Of a DNA stretch of 64,000 nt, positions 32,176-41,630 are shown one piece after another. The translations under genes and the position numbers were made by a program. Location: contig KZ111146.1 of NCBI GenBank assembly GCA_002077045.2, positions 1,394,438 through 1,458,437 on the forward strand, read 5' to 3'. This stretch comes from Rachicladosporium sp. CCFEE 5018 (lineage: Eukaryota; Ascomycota; Dothideomycetes; Cladosporiales; Cladosporiaceae). The notes under the pieces were generated by a model. The model made no database searches, had not been told where the DNA came from, and saw nothing but the letters and a program-made list of their open reading frames with translations. Every line of letters starts with the position of its first letter. Positions within the stretch are counted from its first letter, which is position 1.

Positions 32176-32560
32176 ATGACCTCTGATGACCAGCAATCGA
32201 AGTATGCAATTCATGCTGCTTGTCGGGAAGGGCAGAGTGGGTCACCTGTATCCTGCATACTGGCACACTGCTGACGGAATTAGCCAACGTTGTCGAGTCA
32301 CTTCTGTACGCCGATCCTAAGCTCATCTCCCTTCGCGACGATGACGATCGTCTTCCACTGCACTGGGCGACAAGCTACAGTCGCCTCGACATAGCACAAC
32401 TCCTCTGCGAACGCAAGGGCGTGGATATAGATGCCCAAGATGGCGCCGGATGGACAGCCTTGATGATGGCGGCAAGCATCAAGCACGGCGACACACTCGT
32501 GGACTTCCTCTTATCGAAAGGCGCGGACGTGGATATCAAGACCAACAACGGACAGACCGC
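32176..32560 (+). CDS. NAS6: Nas6/gankyrin ankyrin-repeat chaperone, copy A, cut by gap
   Basis: Exons 32176-32236 and 32284-32560 onward; the frame runs into the N gap after the third ankyrin repeat. The visible part (about 113 residues) matches copy B apart from a few changes (LLYADPK against LLNADPK, HWATSYSR against HWAISYSR). The intron is 47 nt with a CTGAC branch-like site and phase 1. An in-frame ATG at 32068 exists, but the ankyrin array begins right after 32176, so the shorter start is preferred. The function is described under copy B. Confidence 0.85.
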
Positions 32561-32660
32561 NNNNNNNNNNNNNNNNNNNNNNNNNNNNNNNNNNNNNNNN
32601 NNNNNNNNNNNNNNNNNNNNNNNNNNNNNNNNNNNNNNNNNNNNNNNNNNNNNNNNNNNN
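32561..32660. other. Assembly gap, 100 N
   Basis: Exactly 100 undetermined bases, the conventional size for a gap of unknown length. The left contig ends inside NAS6. The right contig starts at the equivalent of 3648, between TMA17 and VRP1. The two homologous blocks therefore meet here without any sequenced junction. Confidence 0.99.
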
Positions 32661-32726
32661 GGCAAGGAGCATTGCAAAGTGAGAAGGGACAGCAGAGAAT
32701 TGGTAATATAGTCTCATACAGCTACA

Positions 32727-34332
32727 CTACTCATACGCGTTCAAATCAAGCGGCACACTACTCCCCCTTCCAGCTCGATACCGCTTCTGCACCCCCGTGA
32801 ACTGTCTAGGCATAGGTAACGACGAATCCGGCTGGAACTTGAACCTCGTGTCTTGCACAGCCATCACATGCCCGCCTCCTCCGTTGCCCAGACTCGCCTT
32901 CCCAGTCGCGCTGCTGTCGCCACGTGGTCGGCCGTTGCTGAGCGTGTACATGGAAGCGTCCATGGGCTGCATTGCTTGCGCTAGAGCGCCCATCGGCACC
33001 GCCCCAGCTGTCGGTATGCCTGCTGATGAGGCTCGCTGTGTGACTTGTGGTGGTGGCGGTGGCGGGGGAGGCGCGGGGGATGAGCGTTGTGCGGTTGGAG
33101 GTGGCGGAGGTGGAGCTGGAGCTTGCGAAGGTGGTCGTGAAGGGGCGGCGGATGGTGGAGGCGGTGGAGGAGGTGGAGGAGCGACTCCAGGTGTTGACGG
33201 AGCTGTGTACTGTTGTGAGGGTGGTGGAGGTGGAGGAGGTGGAGGCACATTCGCAGGCGACGAAGCTCGGAAGGCGTTTCGGGCCGCAAACTCGGCCATT
33301 GATGCGTGTCCATTCGTTTGTGCGTGCGGCGTTGGAGGAGGCGGTGGCGCTGGTGCCTCTGGTGGTGCAGTGTTGCGTGCTATGGGTGGAGGTCTTGGGG
33401 CAAGTCCAGAAGGAGGAGGTGGAGGCGGTGCTGGGGGAGCCGATGAATCTGGGGTTCGGGCTCGCGGGGGCGATGGCACGGCTGGAGCAGCAGAAGATGG
33501 CTTGCGCGAAGTAGGAGGTGGTAGTGGCGGTTTCTTGCCTGTTGGTGGTGGAGGTTTGGGCTTCCCAGCTATCGAAGGAGTCGAGTAACTAGCAGCAGGT
33601 GTGGGTCGTAACGCAGCAAGTCGTGATGGCATGGTGGGAGTATCTGCGATCGTGGGAATTGACGGCGCACTGCTCGGAGGCAGTGGAGGTGCGCCTGGTG
33701 GTCTCGGTGCAGCACCATTCGGTCTCGTGGGTGGTAGCCTCGGTACGATCGGGTTTGACGTGCTCCGCGAAGCCGTCTCTGGGTCTGAATCGTATGCGCC
33801 TGTCTTCACGCCTCCTGATTTCCGCAACTTCGGCATGCCTCCTGCGAACAGTCCTCCGAGCTGCGGTGCTGGCTCACTGCTCGCTGCGACTGGGGAGGTC
33901 TGTCCCTGATCGCTGTTACTTCGCGCTCGAGTCGTTGTGGTCGGTGGTCTAAGCCCAGGCACTGGAGGCGCGCCTCCCGTCGGTGGTCCCGCATTGCTCG
34001 TCACTTTAGCATCGATTATCGGAGCTGATCTGTCATTGATCTGTCCAACTTTCTTGAGTCGTGCGCCCTTGGTGATGTCGCCGAGCAGTGCGCCCTGATC
34101 ATGCGTTCAGTAATGAGTCCGTATGTTGCTTGCTCCGATGCGCCGAGCACTTACCCTTCCCTTAGCTTCTTGAGCTGGTGGCCTAGCTGGCAGGCCACCG
34201 GGCGGAGGGGGAGGAGGTGGTGGAGGCCCTTCAAGAGGGTTAGCGATGCACCGAACGAAACCGTAGCTAATACTTACCTCCGAAGCCTCCTGGCATGGGC
34301 GGTGGCGGCGGGGGAGGAGGTGGAGCTGGCAT
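32727..34332 (-). CDS. VRP1: Verprolin/WIP-family actin regulator, copy B
   Basis: Exons 34278-34332, 34155-34228 and 32727-34094, 498 residues, the same exon lengths as copy A. The WH2 motif and the WASP-binding tail are unchanged. Differences lie in the proline-rich linker (e.g. KPKPPPPTGKK against KPKAPPPIGKK, and SAGIPTAGA against SASIPTAGG). Intron 1 has a consensus donor GTAAGT and is 49 nt; intron 2 is 60 nt. The first assembled base of this contig is only 66 bp beyond the stop codon. Confidence 0.9.
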
Positions 34333-34723
34333 TGTCGCTGCTATTCAACAATATGGGAGTGAGGATGCCTGGTGCCGCGGTGAAGTCGCATGTGGCGGGT
34401 CCAGAATCCGCCAAAGTCAAGAATGTCAGGTAGCCTGCCGATCGATCTACCTCGCTTGCTCTACTGCAACCTAGCAATGATTGAGAGGGGATTGTGAATA
34501 AGGTCGCAAGACCACCAGGTCGTCCTTGGCGTTGGTCGTCAAGGTGTGGCTGAGATCGAATGTGAGGCGCAGCTCTCGGCTTACTTGCCTACCTTACACT
34601 GTTCGCAGAATACACAGAGCATTCACCTTGCGACATCATCCCCATTGCTCTCTGTGGACCTACACCCACCACATCGCGTAGTGGACTGGCAGTATCTGCG
34701 CTTTCGCATCCCTCACCGCCGCC
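34333..34723. promoter_or_regulatory. Shared divergent promoter region VRP1/CLF1, copy B
   Basis: 391 bp. The CLF1-proximal part is near-identical to copy A, and the VRP1-proximal 120 bp is clearly diverged, including a short deletion-rich stretch at 34400-34450. Confidence 0.45.
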
Positions 34724-36772
34724 ATGGAGTCCTCGCGCGGCCCTCAACGGGTCGAGAACAAGGCCGCCGCTCCCCAGCAGATCTCAGCCGAGCAGCTCCT
34801 CCGCGAGGCTGTCGACAGGCAAGAAGAGGGTGTCAAAGCCCCTACCCAACGCTTCGCCGACCTCGAAGAACTTCATGAGTTCCAAGGGCGCAAGCGGCGC
34901 GAGTTCGAGGACTATGTCCGCCGCAACAGGATCAACATGGGCAATTGGCTCCGATATGCCATGTGGGAACTGGAGCAGAAGGAGTACCGACGGGCTCGCT
35001 CAGTCTTCGAGCGAGCACTGGACTGCGATCCGACGAATGTGCAGCTTTGGGTGCGGTACGTGGAGGCGGAGATGAAGGAGAGGAATATTAATCATGCGAG
35101 GAACGTGCTGGACCGAGCTGTGACGATACAGCCCAGAATTGATAAGCTGTGGTATAAGTACGTGTACATGGAGGAGATGCTGGGGCAGATCCCGAACGTG
35201 CGACAGGTATTTGAGAGGTGGATGAGTTGGGAGCCGGATGAGGCTGCATGGTTGGCGTACATCAAATTGGAGAAGAGGTATGGGGAGTTCGAGAGGGCGA
35301 GGAACATCTTCGAGCGATTCACGATCGTACATCCGGAAGCACGTAATTGGATCAAGTGGGCAAAGTTCGAGGATGAGAACGGCACCTCTGACCTCGTCCG
35401 CGAAGTCTATGGCATCGCCATCGAGACGCTGGGAGAGGACTTCATGGACGAGAAGCTCTTCATCGCGTACGCTCGCTTCGAGTCGAAGCTCAAAGAGTTC
35501 GAGCGAGCCCGTGCAATCTACAAGTACGCTCTCGACCGCATGCCGCGTTCCTCCAGCGCCCTCCTCCACAAGCAATACACGCAATTCGAGAAGCAATACG
35601 GCGACCAGTCAGGCGTGGAAGACGTAGTCCTCAGCAAGCGTCGCGTGCTCTATGAAGAGCAAGTCACCGAGAACCCCTCAAATTACGACGCCTGGTTCGA
35701 CTACGCTCGTCTCGAGGAGACCTCCGCAGATCCTGCCAGAGTTCGAGACGTCTACGAGCGCGCCATAGCTCAGATCCCACCCTCACGCGAAAAGCATCAT
35801 TGGAGACGCTATATCTACCTGTGGATCTTCTACGCCATGTACGAAGAACTCACTACCAAGGACATTCACCGTACAGCCTCGATCTACCAAGAATGCCTAA
35901 ACCTCATCCCTCACAAATCCTTCACCTTTGCCAAAATCTGGATCCTCAAAGCGCAGTTTGAACTACGGCAATCCCAGCTCGACCGGGCGCGCAAAACGAT
36001 GGGCACAGCAATTGGTCTGTGTCCGAAGAATAAGCTCTTCCGCGCCTACGTCGAGCTAGAACTCAAACTCTTCGAGTTCTCCCGCTGCCGCACGCTGTAC
36101 GAGAAATGGATCGAATGGGATCCCTCAAACTCCACCGCCTGGATAAAGTTCGCCGAGCTCGAACGCGGACTCGAGGACTTTGAGCGTGTGCGCGGCATCT
36201 TCGAGCTAGCCGTGCAGCAGCCTACACTGGACATGCCCGAGCTCGTCTGGAAAGCGTGGATCGATTTCGAAGACGAGGAAGGCGAGGTGGAGAGGTGTAG
36301 AGCTCTGTACGAGCGACTATTACAAAAGACCGACCATGTCAAAGTCTGGATCTCCTTCGCGCAATTCGAGCTCAACGTTCCCGATGCCGACGCCCAAGAA
36401 CCCGAAGACGAGGAAACCGAGCCACCCATCTCTGATGCCGCTAAATCCCGCGCCCGTGCTGTTTTCACTCGCGCTTCCAAGCTTTACAAAGACCGCGATC
36501 TCACGTCCGAACGCGTCGCCTTACTCAACGCATGGAAGGGTTTCGAAGACGTGCATGGCCGGCCTGAGGACCAGGAGGCATTGGCTAAGCAGATGCCGAG
36601 ACGGATCAAAAAGCGGAGGAAGCTGGATGATGAGAGCTTCGAGGAGTATATGGATTATGTGTTTCCGGCTGATGATGAGGGCGCGGCGAAGCTGGGTAAG
36701 CTGCTGGCGGCTGCGCAGAAGTTCAAAAGGGAGAAGGAGGAGGCTGCTGCGAGGGAGGCGGCTGCGGGCTGA
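34724..36772 (+). CDS. CLF1: Pre-mRNA splicing factor Clf1/Crooked neck, copy B
   Basis: Single exon, 682 residues, one residue shorter than copy A in the C-terminal alanine run. About ten substitutions, such as PQRVE for PPRVK near the start and SREKHH for SSEKRH; the HAT array is intact. Base differences are rare through the first 880 nt and frequent afterwards, mostly at third codon positions. Confidence 0.95.
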   Translation: MESSRGPQRVENKAAAPQQISAEQLLREAVDRQEEGVKAPTQRFADLEELHEFQGRKRREFEDYVRRNRINMGNWLRYAMWELEQKEYRRARSVFERALDCDPTNVQLWVRYVEAEMKERNINHARNVLDRAVTIQPRIDKLWYKYVYMEEMLGQIPNVRQVFERWMSWEPDEAAWLAYIKLEKRYGEFERARNIFERFTIVHPEARNWIKWAKFEDENGTSDLVREVYGIAIETLGEDFMDEKLFIAYARFESKLKEFERARAIYKYALDRMPRSSSALLHKQYTQFEKQYGDQSGVEDVVLSKRRVLYEEQVTENPSNYDAWFDYARLEETSADPARVRDVYERAIAQIPPSREKHHWRRYIYLWIFYAMYEELTTKDIHRTASIYQECLNLIPHKSFTFAKIWILKAQFELRQSQLDRARKTMGTAIGLCPKNKLFRAYVELELKLFEFSRCRTLYEKWIEWDPSNSTAWIKFAELERGLEDFERVRGIFELAVQQPTLDMPELVWKAWIDFEDEEGEVERCRALYERLLQKTDHVKVWISFAQFELNVPDADAQEPEDEETEPPISDAAKSRARAVFTRASKLYKDRDLTSERVALLNAWKGFEDVHGRPEDQEALAKQMPRRIKKRRKLDDESFEEYMDYVFPADDEGAAKLGKLLAAAQKFKREKEEAAAREAAAG

Positions 36773-37166
36773 GCGGAAGCGTCGGGAGAGGTGGTAAACG
36801 CGATGACCCATAGCGGTGTCATTCATGGCAGTCTGATACTCGCGATCAGCAGCCTGTAGAGGCAAGATCGCTACGCGACAACACTAATCCGCTGACGAAT
36901 GTTTCGGCGCTAGACTCGAAACGGCGCGTTCAAGGCGCGGCGTCTGACAGCGAGCACAGGACATGTACCTTGAACATCGCGAGGGCGCGGTTTTTGAGAA
37001 AGTCTGAGGGGCGAGAGTTATAGATAAGATGTAGAAGTCTGCCGATGGATTCACTTGTCCATGCATCGAGCAACATCCACGATCGATCTGATTTCAGAGT
37101 CCTAGGGTCTGGGCATCAGAATTACTTGGAGCGTATACTTCGGTATCTCTTCCTGTGCTTCTAGAG
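36773..37166. other. Intergenic CLF1 to HD hydrolase, copy B
   Basis: 394 bp, not alignable with 7763-8138 beyond short patches near the ends (e.g. the CTGACAGCGAG patch). No gene, repeat or RNA recognised. Confidence 0.5.
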
Positions 37167-37929
37167 ATGGCAACTATCGAAGAACAATACGGCTGGACAG
37201 CCGTGCCGCACTCTCTGGATGCTATCATCGCCTCGCGTACCAAACCCGGCAAGCCTCTCCCCCTCAGCGTCGAAGACATCCCCCTCCCAGACACACCCCT
37301 CATCCAGGAAGTCCAAACCTACGCCCGCGAGCATCTGCCTAAGCAGACCTACGCGCACAGCATGCGAGTCTTCTACTTCGGTACCTCCTCCCACAATCCC
37401 TCATCGCCCATTCCCTTCTGACCCTATTCCCGCTCTAGCCCGCGCAATAACCCCCTCCCACTTCCCCTCCTGGACCCACACCCCCGAAACCCTGCTGCTC
37501 GTCTGCCTGCTTCACGACCTCGGCACCACGCCTGCCAACCTCCCCTCAACGCACCTCTCTTTCGAATTCCATGGCGCCTTTCTCGCCCTTTCCCTCCTCA
37601 AATCCTTTTCCTCGCCCACAGCGCAAGCCGAAAGCGTAGCCGAGACCATAATCCGACATCAAGACCTCGGCGAAACGGGTATGATGACGGAGTTGACGGC
37701 TGCCATACATTTTGGCACGTTGCTCGATAATGCGGGGAAGTTTAGTGAATTAGTCGCGAGGCAGACGGTGGAGAGTGTTGTGAGCGCTTGGCCGAGGGAG
37801 GGGTGGACGGGTTGTTTTGCGCATGTGTTGAGGGAGGAGATGCGAGCGAAGCCGTGGTGTAATTCGACGAGGATTGATGGTTTCGTGGGGTTGGTGGAGG
37901 GGAACGAGGTCATGGCGGAGTTCGATTGA
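37167..37929 (+). CDS. HD-domain hydrolase, cyanamide hydratase type, copy B
   Basis: Exons 37167-37380 and 37439-37929, 234 residues, the same exon lengths as copy A. All metal-binding HD residues are kept. The intron (58 nt, donor GTACCT, acceptor CTCTAG) shares almost no sequence with the 61-nt intron of copy A although it sits at the same phase-1 position. Substitutions are more frequent than in most other pairs, such as SRTKPGKPLPLSVED for SRPSPTKPLPLKVED. Confidence 0.82.
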
Positions 37930-38044
37930 TCAGTCGTGCGGGCGGGGATCCAGGAGCTCGGCGCAAGGGCTGAGGTGACCCATAAAGGCGGCGAGTCGAG
38001 GCTGAGGTTTGTAGCCAGTGTCCGTCAGAATGCCTCTGGCAAGC

Positions 38045-38745
38045 TTACGCGCTCGCTTGCATCACCTTCTCAACCACCCCCTCAGCCAACCCCTTCACCT
38101 CCTCCGCCTCTCCTCCCGCGTCCACAGGCAGCACATCCTCTTCGTCGCTCCCCGGACTCTCCAAACTCTCCACCTGACTCTTGACCATATAGTCCTTCAT
38201 GTAATGGTCCTTCCGTCCCCTGACCCTCTCCATCAGCACGACCTCGCTGGCCTTGAGGAACACAAAGTGCACCTGCACCTCCGCGTGACCGTAAGAGGCG
38301 ATTCGCAAGACATCGCGGTATTTTCGTTTGAGCGCGCTGCAAGTGAGTATCACGCCCGGGGAGGACTTGAGGGTTGCGAGGCAGGCGGTGCGCAGCGTGA
38401 TGAGCCAGTCCCAGCGGTCGGTGTCGGTCAGCGGGTGCCCGGCTGCCATCTTAGAAACGTTCTCGGGAGTGTGGTACTGGGGCGTGGAATTAGTCGATGC
38501 ACCAGGGACTTTACTGGCAACAAGCTTACCGTGTCGCCCTCCAGGTAAGGCAGAGAGAATGTCTTATGAAGGTGCTCTGCTACTGACGTCTTGCCGCAGC
38601 CTGCTGGGCCCGTGATGACCCAGATGTGCTTTTGCGAGGACTGAGGCGTGGGTCCGCCGTTGGTAGGTGGATTATGCGTGGCCATCGTCGAGGAGGGGTT
38701 ATTGGGTTCCGTGGGTGGGGTCGGAGGGAGAGTTTTGTGCTCCAT
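38045..38745 (-). CDS. Gluconokinase, copy B
   Basis: Exons 38530-38745 and 38045-38476, 215 residues, phase 0, donor GTAAGC. P-loop GPAGCGKT and the YHTPEN/NVSKMAAGHPL region intact. Changes cluster in the proline-rich leader and the last 25 residues. Convergent with the HD gene across 115 bp. Confidence 0.9.
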
Positions 38746-39113
38746 GGCTGCGTAGTGCCTGGTTTATTCGAGGATGACGGACGAAGGACAACAGCAGGGG
38801 CTCTTTAGGAAATGTTGGGAGTACGACAAGAGACAACGGAGAGACGAATGTACCATGTACTTATCCATTGACCGCCCACCCATGCCGCGGAAGCAGAAGC
38901 CGACCGGGGGCGACGGGAGATGGTCGTACAACATGAGGGCGGCCACCATGAGCCACTTGCATCGCCGCTTCTTTGTTGTTGCAGCATGAACTGACGGAGG
39001 GGAGATGCTCAGTCTTGCGCCGTGATCTGTCCCATACTGTGTGTGCGTAGGTCAATGTGTTGATGAAGAGAGAAATCGATGCGGGGTGCTAGCGAGACGC
39101 GGTCATGTAGCCG
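38746..39113. other. Intergenic gluconokinase to DUF1772 remnant, copy B
   Basis: 368 bp. Similar to block A in patches (around 38852-38936 and 39058-39113) and diverged between. No gene seen. Confidence 0.4.
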
Positions 39114-39785
39114 TCAAATGCCGACACATGTGGTCCCGCGATCTGTCTCCTGGAAGGAAAGTTGCGCGAGCGACAGGAAGAACACATTCCATGCAATCGG
39201 TAGGTAGGAGTGTGCTCTGCAGGTACAGTAGGTACAGTGTATATTGTACATGCCTATCTCGGAAAGGATTCGGTCGCCAACACTCACCCCAGCGTCGCGA
39301 AGTGAAGCTAGTGCTAAGAAGGCCACGCCTGCCGACTTGGCCTTCTTAGCACTAGCTTCACTTCGCGACCCGCCCTTGGCTTCGTTCAGCTCAATGAGTC
39401 GGAAATTCGTTGGTATCATGATCGAAGTCACGGGTCCGATGCTCAGGGCCAGCAAGCCGGCGAGGAGGAAGCTGCCAGCTTTGCCTGCAGGGGTGCCGAT
39501 GTTACTAATGCCGCGAAGGGCGTGAGTCAAGCCTTGGACTGCTGTGAGGTGTGCTGGAACGGCGTCGTAGGCAAGATAGAGGAAGCCTGTGCCTGCGGCG
39601 AAGGCTACTGAGGGAAAGACGTGGGAGCCCCTGCTGAACAGCCAGCGGATCTGAGGTAGACTCCGTGATGCCGGTTGTGATTGCAGTTCCGGGATGTCGA
39701 AGAGGGATAGAGCTGCTATGCCTCCTGCGCCTGTGAGGGCGGTGGAGCTGCTTGCGATTGCGATGGCTGCTTTAAGGGATGTCAT
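39114..39785 (-). pseudogene. DUF1772 membrane protein, copy B, 3' end replaced
   Basis: The frame from 39785 matches copy A for about 154 residues, through NFRLIELNE and KKAKSAGV. It then runs into unrelated sequence: the first extra residues (AFLALASLRD) are encoded by the left arm of an inverted repeat (39294-39325), and the remaining tail to 39114 is translated from former 3' flank. The last transmembrane helix of copy A is lost. The homologous part is only about 87% identical, lower than the other pairs. The chimeric frame could still be expressed, but loss of the conserved end suggests a decaying gene. Confidence 0.65.
39294..39369. repeat. Perfect 32-bp inverted repeat with 12-nt loop
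   Basis: Left arm 39294-39325, right arm 39338-39369, spacer 39326-39337. The arms are exact reverse complements, starting GTCGCGAAGTGAAGC on the left and ending CACTTCGCGAC on the right. Only the right arm has a counterpart in block A (near 10480-10510, inside DUF1772). The left arm is a new inverted copy at the breakpoint of a deletion. Confidence 0.95.
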
Positions 39786-40117
39786 GATCGTGATGAATTT
39801 TGTTTCAGCTCAGCGTTCGGAATGGCGGCAGTCAGGATCCTCAATCTTGACCGGAAGCTGAGTCGCAGATTTGAGGCGAATATCTAGGTCGCAGACAGCA
39901 TATATGCGTATGTTTGCGGGCGAGATCTCGCAATCCGGTTGTGACGTCGCGTTACCGTGATGTTGAGTTCGTCGTACACCCGAAAGTCCGGTCAAATCGC
40001 TTGGCTCTGCTCGTTTCTCCCGAGTCTCGCGAACAGTGGTCAGTACCGTAATGATCAACGCCCAACCTTCGCAACAAGTAGTACTCAACCAGTAAGAGTA
40101 GCCATGTGTTTGAGGTC
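39786..40117. other. Intergenic DUF1772 remnant to mitochondrial protein, copy B
   Basis: 332 bp, partly alignable with 10926-11255. The GTGACGTCGC motif near 39940-39950 is kept. No gene seen. Confidence 0.4.
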
Positions 40118-41365
40118 TCACTCCATACCCTCCATCAGCGCAACACTGTCCAGCACCATCCCTCTCCTTCCAGCCCACTCTCGCAGCTCTTCCCACTCGA
40201 CACCCTCTTCGTCGCCTCTCTTCCCAAGATCTTTGAATCCCCAGGCAGCTGCCACACGATCAATGGCCGCCCTCTCCTCCTCCCTAACCCATCTCTCCCA
40301 TAGCGGTACACCCTGCGCCCAAGTTACCCTCATCATCTGATCGTTCGCCGTCGTGACAGCCACATAGCCGACCATACTGACGGCAGAGACGTAAGTCATC
40401 ATCCCCGCGAAAGCCATGTATGTTGCTTGTTGCGGGTCAAGCATGTGCTGCCATTCTGCGAACTGCTGGGAGAGGGTATAGGCTGCGACTGGAGCAATCG
40501 CGAGGCCAGACGCTGGCACAAGCATTTGTCGGAGCATCTTGGCTTTGCGGAATGCTGGTGTGCAGTACGTCGTTGTGATGATGTCGATCGCTAAGGGCAG
40601 GTCGTGGGATGATATGGCGGCAGTGAGAGCTATGTCTGCAGTAGACTTGGGCACAGCAGCATTGACCTTGCCGGTATTGGGCGTTGCGAACGAGATTGTA
40701 TTGCCCGAGACTGATGGGACCGGCTTCGAGGCATACATCTCGAGTACATCCGGGAAGCTCGACGGCTGGTGTAAGAGAGACTGTACCTCTATATACGCCT
40801 TCAGGACTGCCGGCGTGATGAAGACATGCGGATGTCGCACGATCTCTTCCATGGCCTGACTGATCAAGCTCAGCAGACTTGACTTAGTCACAGAAGGCGG
40901 TGACTGGCGATTGTTCACCGACCCCAGTAGAGCAGAGGTAGCTGTTGCATTGCGCGCGGGCGTAGCGACAGATGCATTGATCGACTTTGCATCCACGAGC
41001 CCTCGAGAAATAGCGTCGAGTTGCTCGAAGACGTACAATATGCGTTGCTCTGGTGGTATCGGCTGGTCCGCCGGCTTCAACACACTCGCAGCCAGCTCCT
41101 GTACCCGTGCATGTGTCGCATTGAGGTCCTTCTGAGTTAAATTTGTGCTCGAATGCGTGCTTGATGCCGCGTATCGTCGTGAGGCACCCAATGTCCTGGC
41201 ATTGAAGCGGGCATCCCGTGTTCGGAGTCGTCCTTCACGAGGCCCAGAGGAGCTACTGAGATGGTGACGGGGAAGCGTGACGGCGCAGGCCGCCGCTCTT
41301 GCCGATGTCGATAGGCGGAATGCGTGGAGGCATTGGCAGGCTCCCCTGCTCCTGCTTACGGCCAT
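40118..41365 (-). CDS. Conserved fungal two-helix membrane protein, probably mitochondrial, copy B
   Basis: Single exon, 415 residues from the ATG at 41365. It differs from copy A at about a dozen positions, mostly in the targeting leader (e.g. HHLSSSSGPREGRLRTR). The mature part is almost identical. The frame is also open upstream to 41644, but that extension has a different sequence from copy A and overlaps HIR1, which supports the internal ATG. Confidence 0.8.
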   Translation of the reverse strand: MAVSRSRGACQCLHAFRLSTSARAAACAVTLPRHHLSSSSGPREGRLRTRDARFNARTLGASRRYAASSTHSSTNLTQKDLNATHARVQELAASVLKPADQPIPPEQRILYVFEQLDAISRGLVDAKSINASVATPARNATATSALLGSVNNRQSPPSVTKSSLLSLISQAMEEIVRHPHVFITPAVLKAYIEVQSLLHQPSSFPDVLEMYASKPVPSVSGNTISFATPNTGKVNAAVPKSTADIALTAAISSHDLPLAIDIITTTYCTPAFRKAKMLRQMLVPASGLAIAPVAAYTLSQQFAEWQHMLDPQQATYMAFAGMMTYVSAVSMVGYVAVTTANDQMMRVTWAQGVPLWERWVREEERAAIDRVAAAWGFKDLGKRGDEEGVEWEELREWAGRRGMVLDSVALMEGME

Positions 41366-41630
41366 GATCAGGGTATTGCCCAGAATGGTCGACGGGGTGG
41401 AGGGGAATGGAGCCCGTCGATCATAGCCAGCGGAAGTGAATGCATGAGAGGGCTTGGCACGATCTGATAAGGATCGCGTCCTCCAGGCGCGACATGGAGC
41501 GGCCTTCACCACATGTCGGCACAAGATTCGCTGTTGGGTGCATTGTTTGCTGGAAAGAGGAGGAGATGCATCGCTGCAAGTGGTAGTAGGGCTGGTCATG
41601 AATAAGAAGGTGGCATAAAAGACAGCGACA

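Larger units (their letters stand above)
3648..32560. repeat. Segmental duplication, block A
   Basis: This block is collinear with 32661-61408: same genes, order, strand and exon layout. The coordinate offset between copies is 29013 at VRP1 and drops to 28848 by RIC1. Almost all of that loss (163 nt) falls between the gluconokinase start and the DUF1772 start. The block ends only because the 100-N gap begins, so its true right edge is unknown. Confidence 0.95.

Noticed and set aside
32511..32717. Frames crossing the N gap
   Set aside because: They contain undetermined residues and join two unrelated contig ends; they are artefacts of translating through N.
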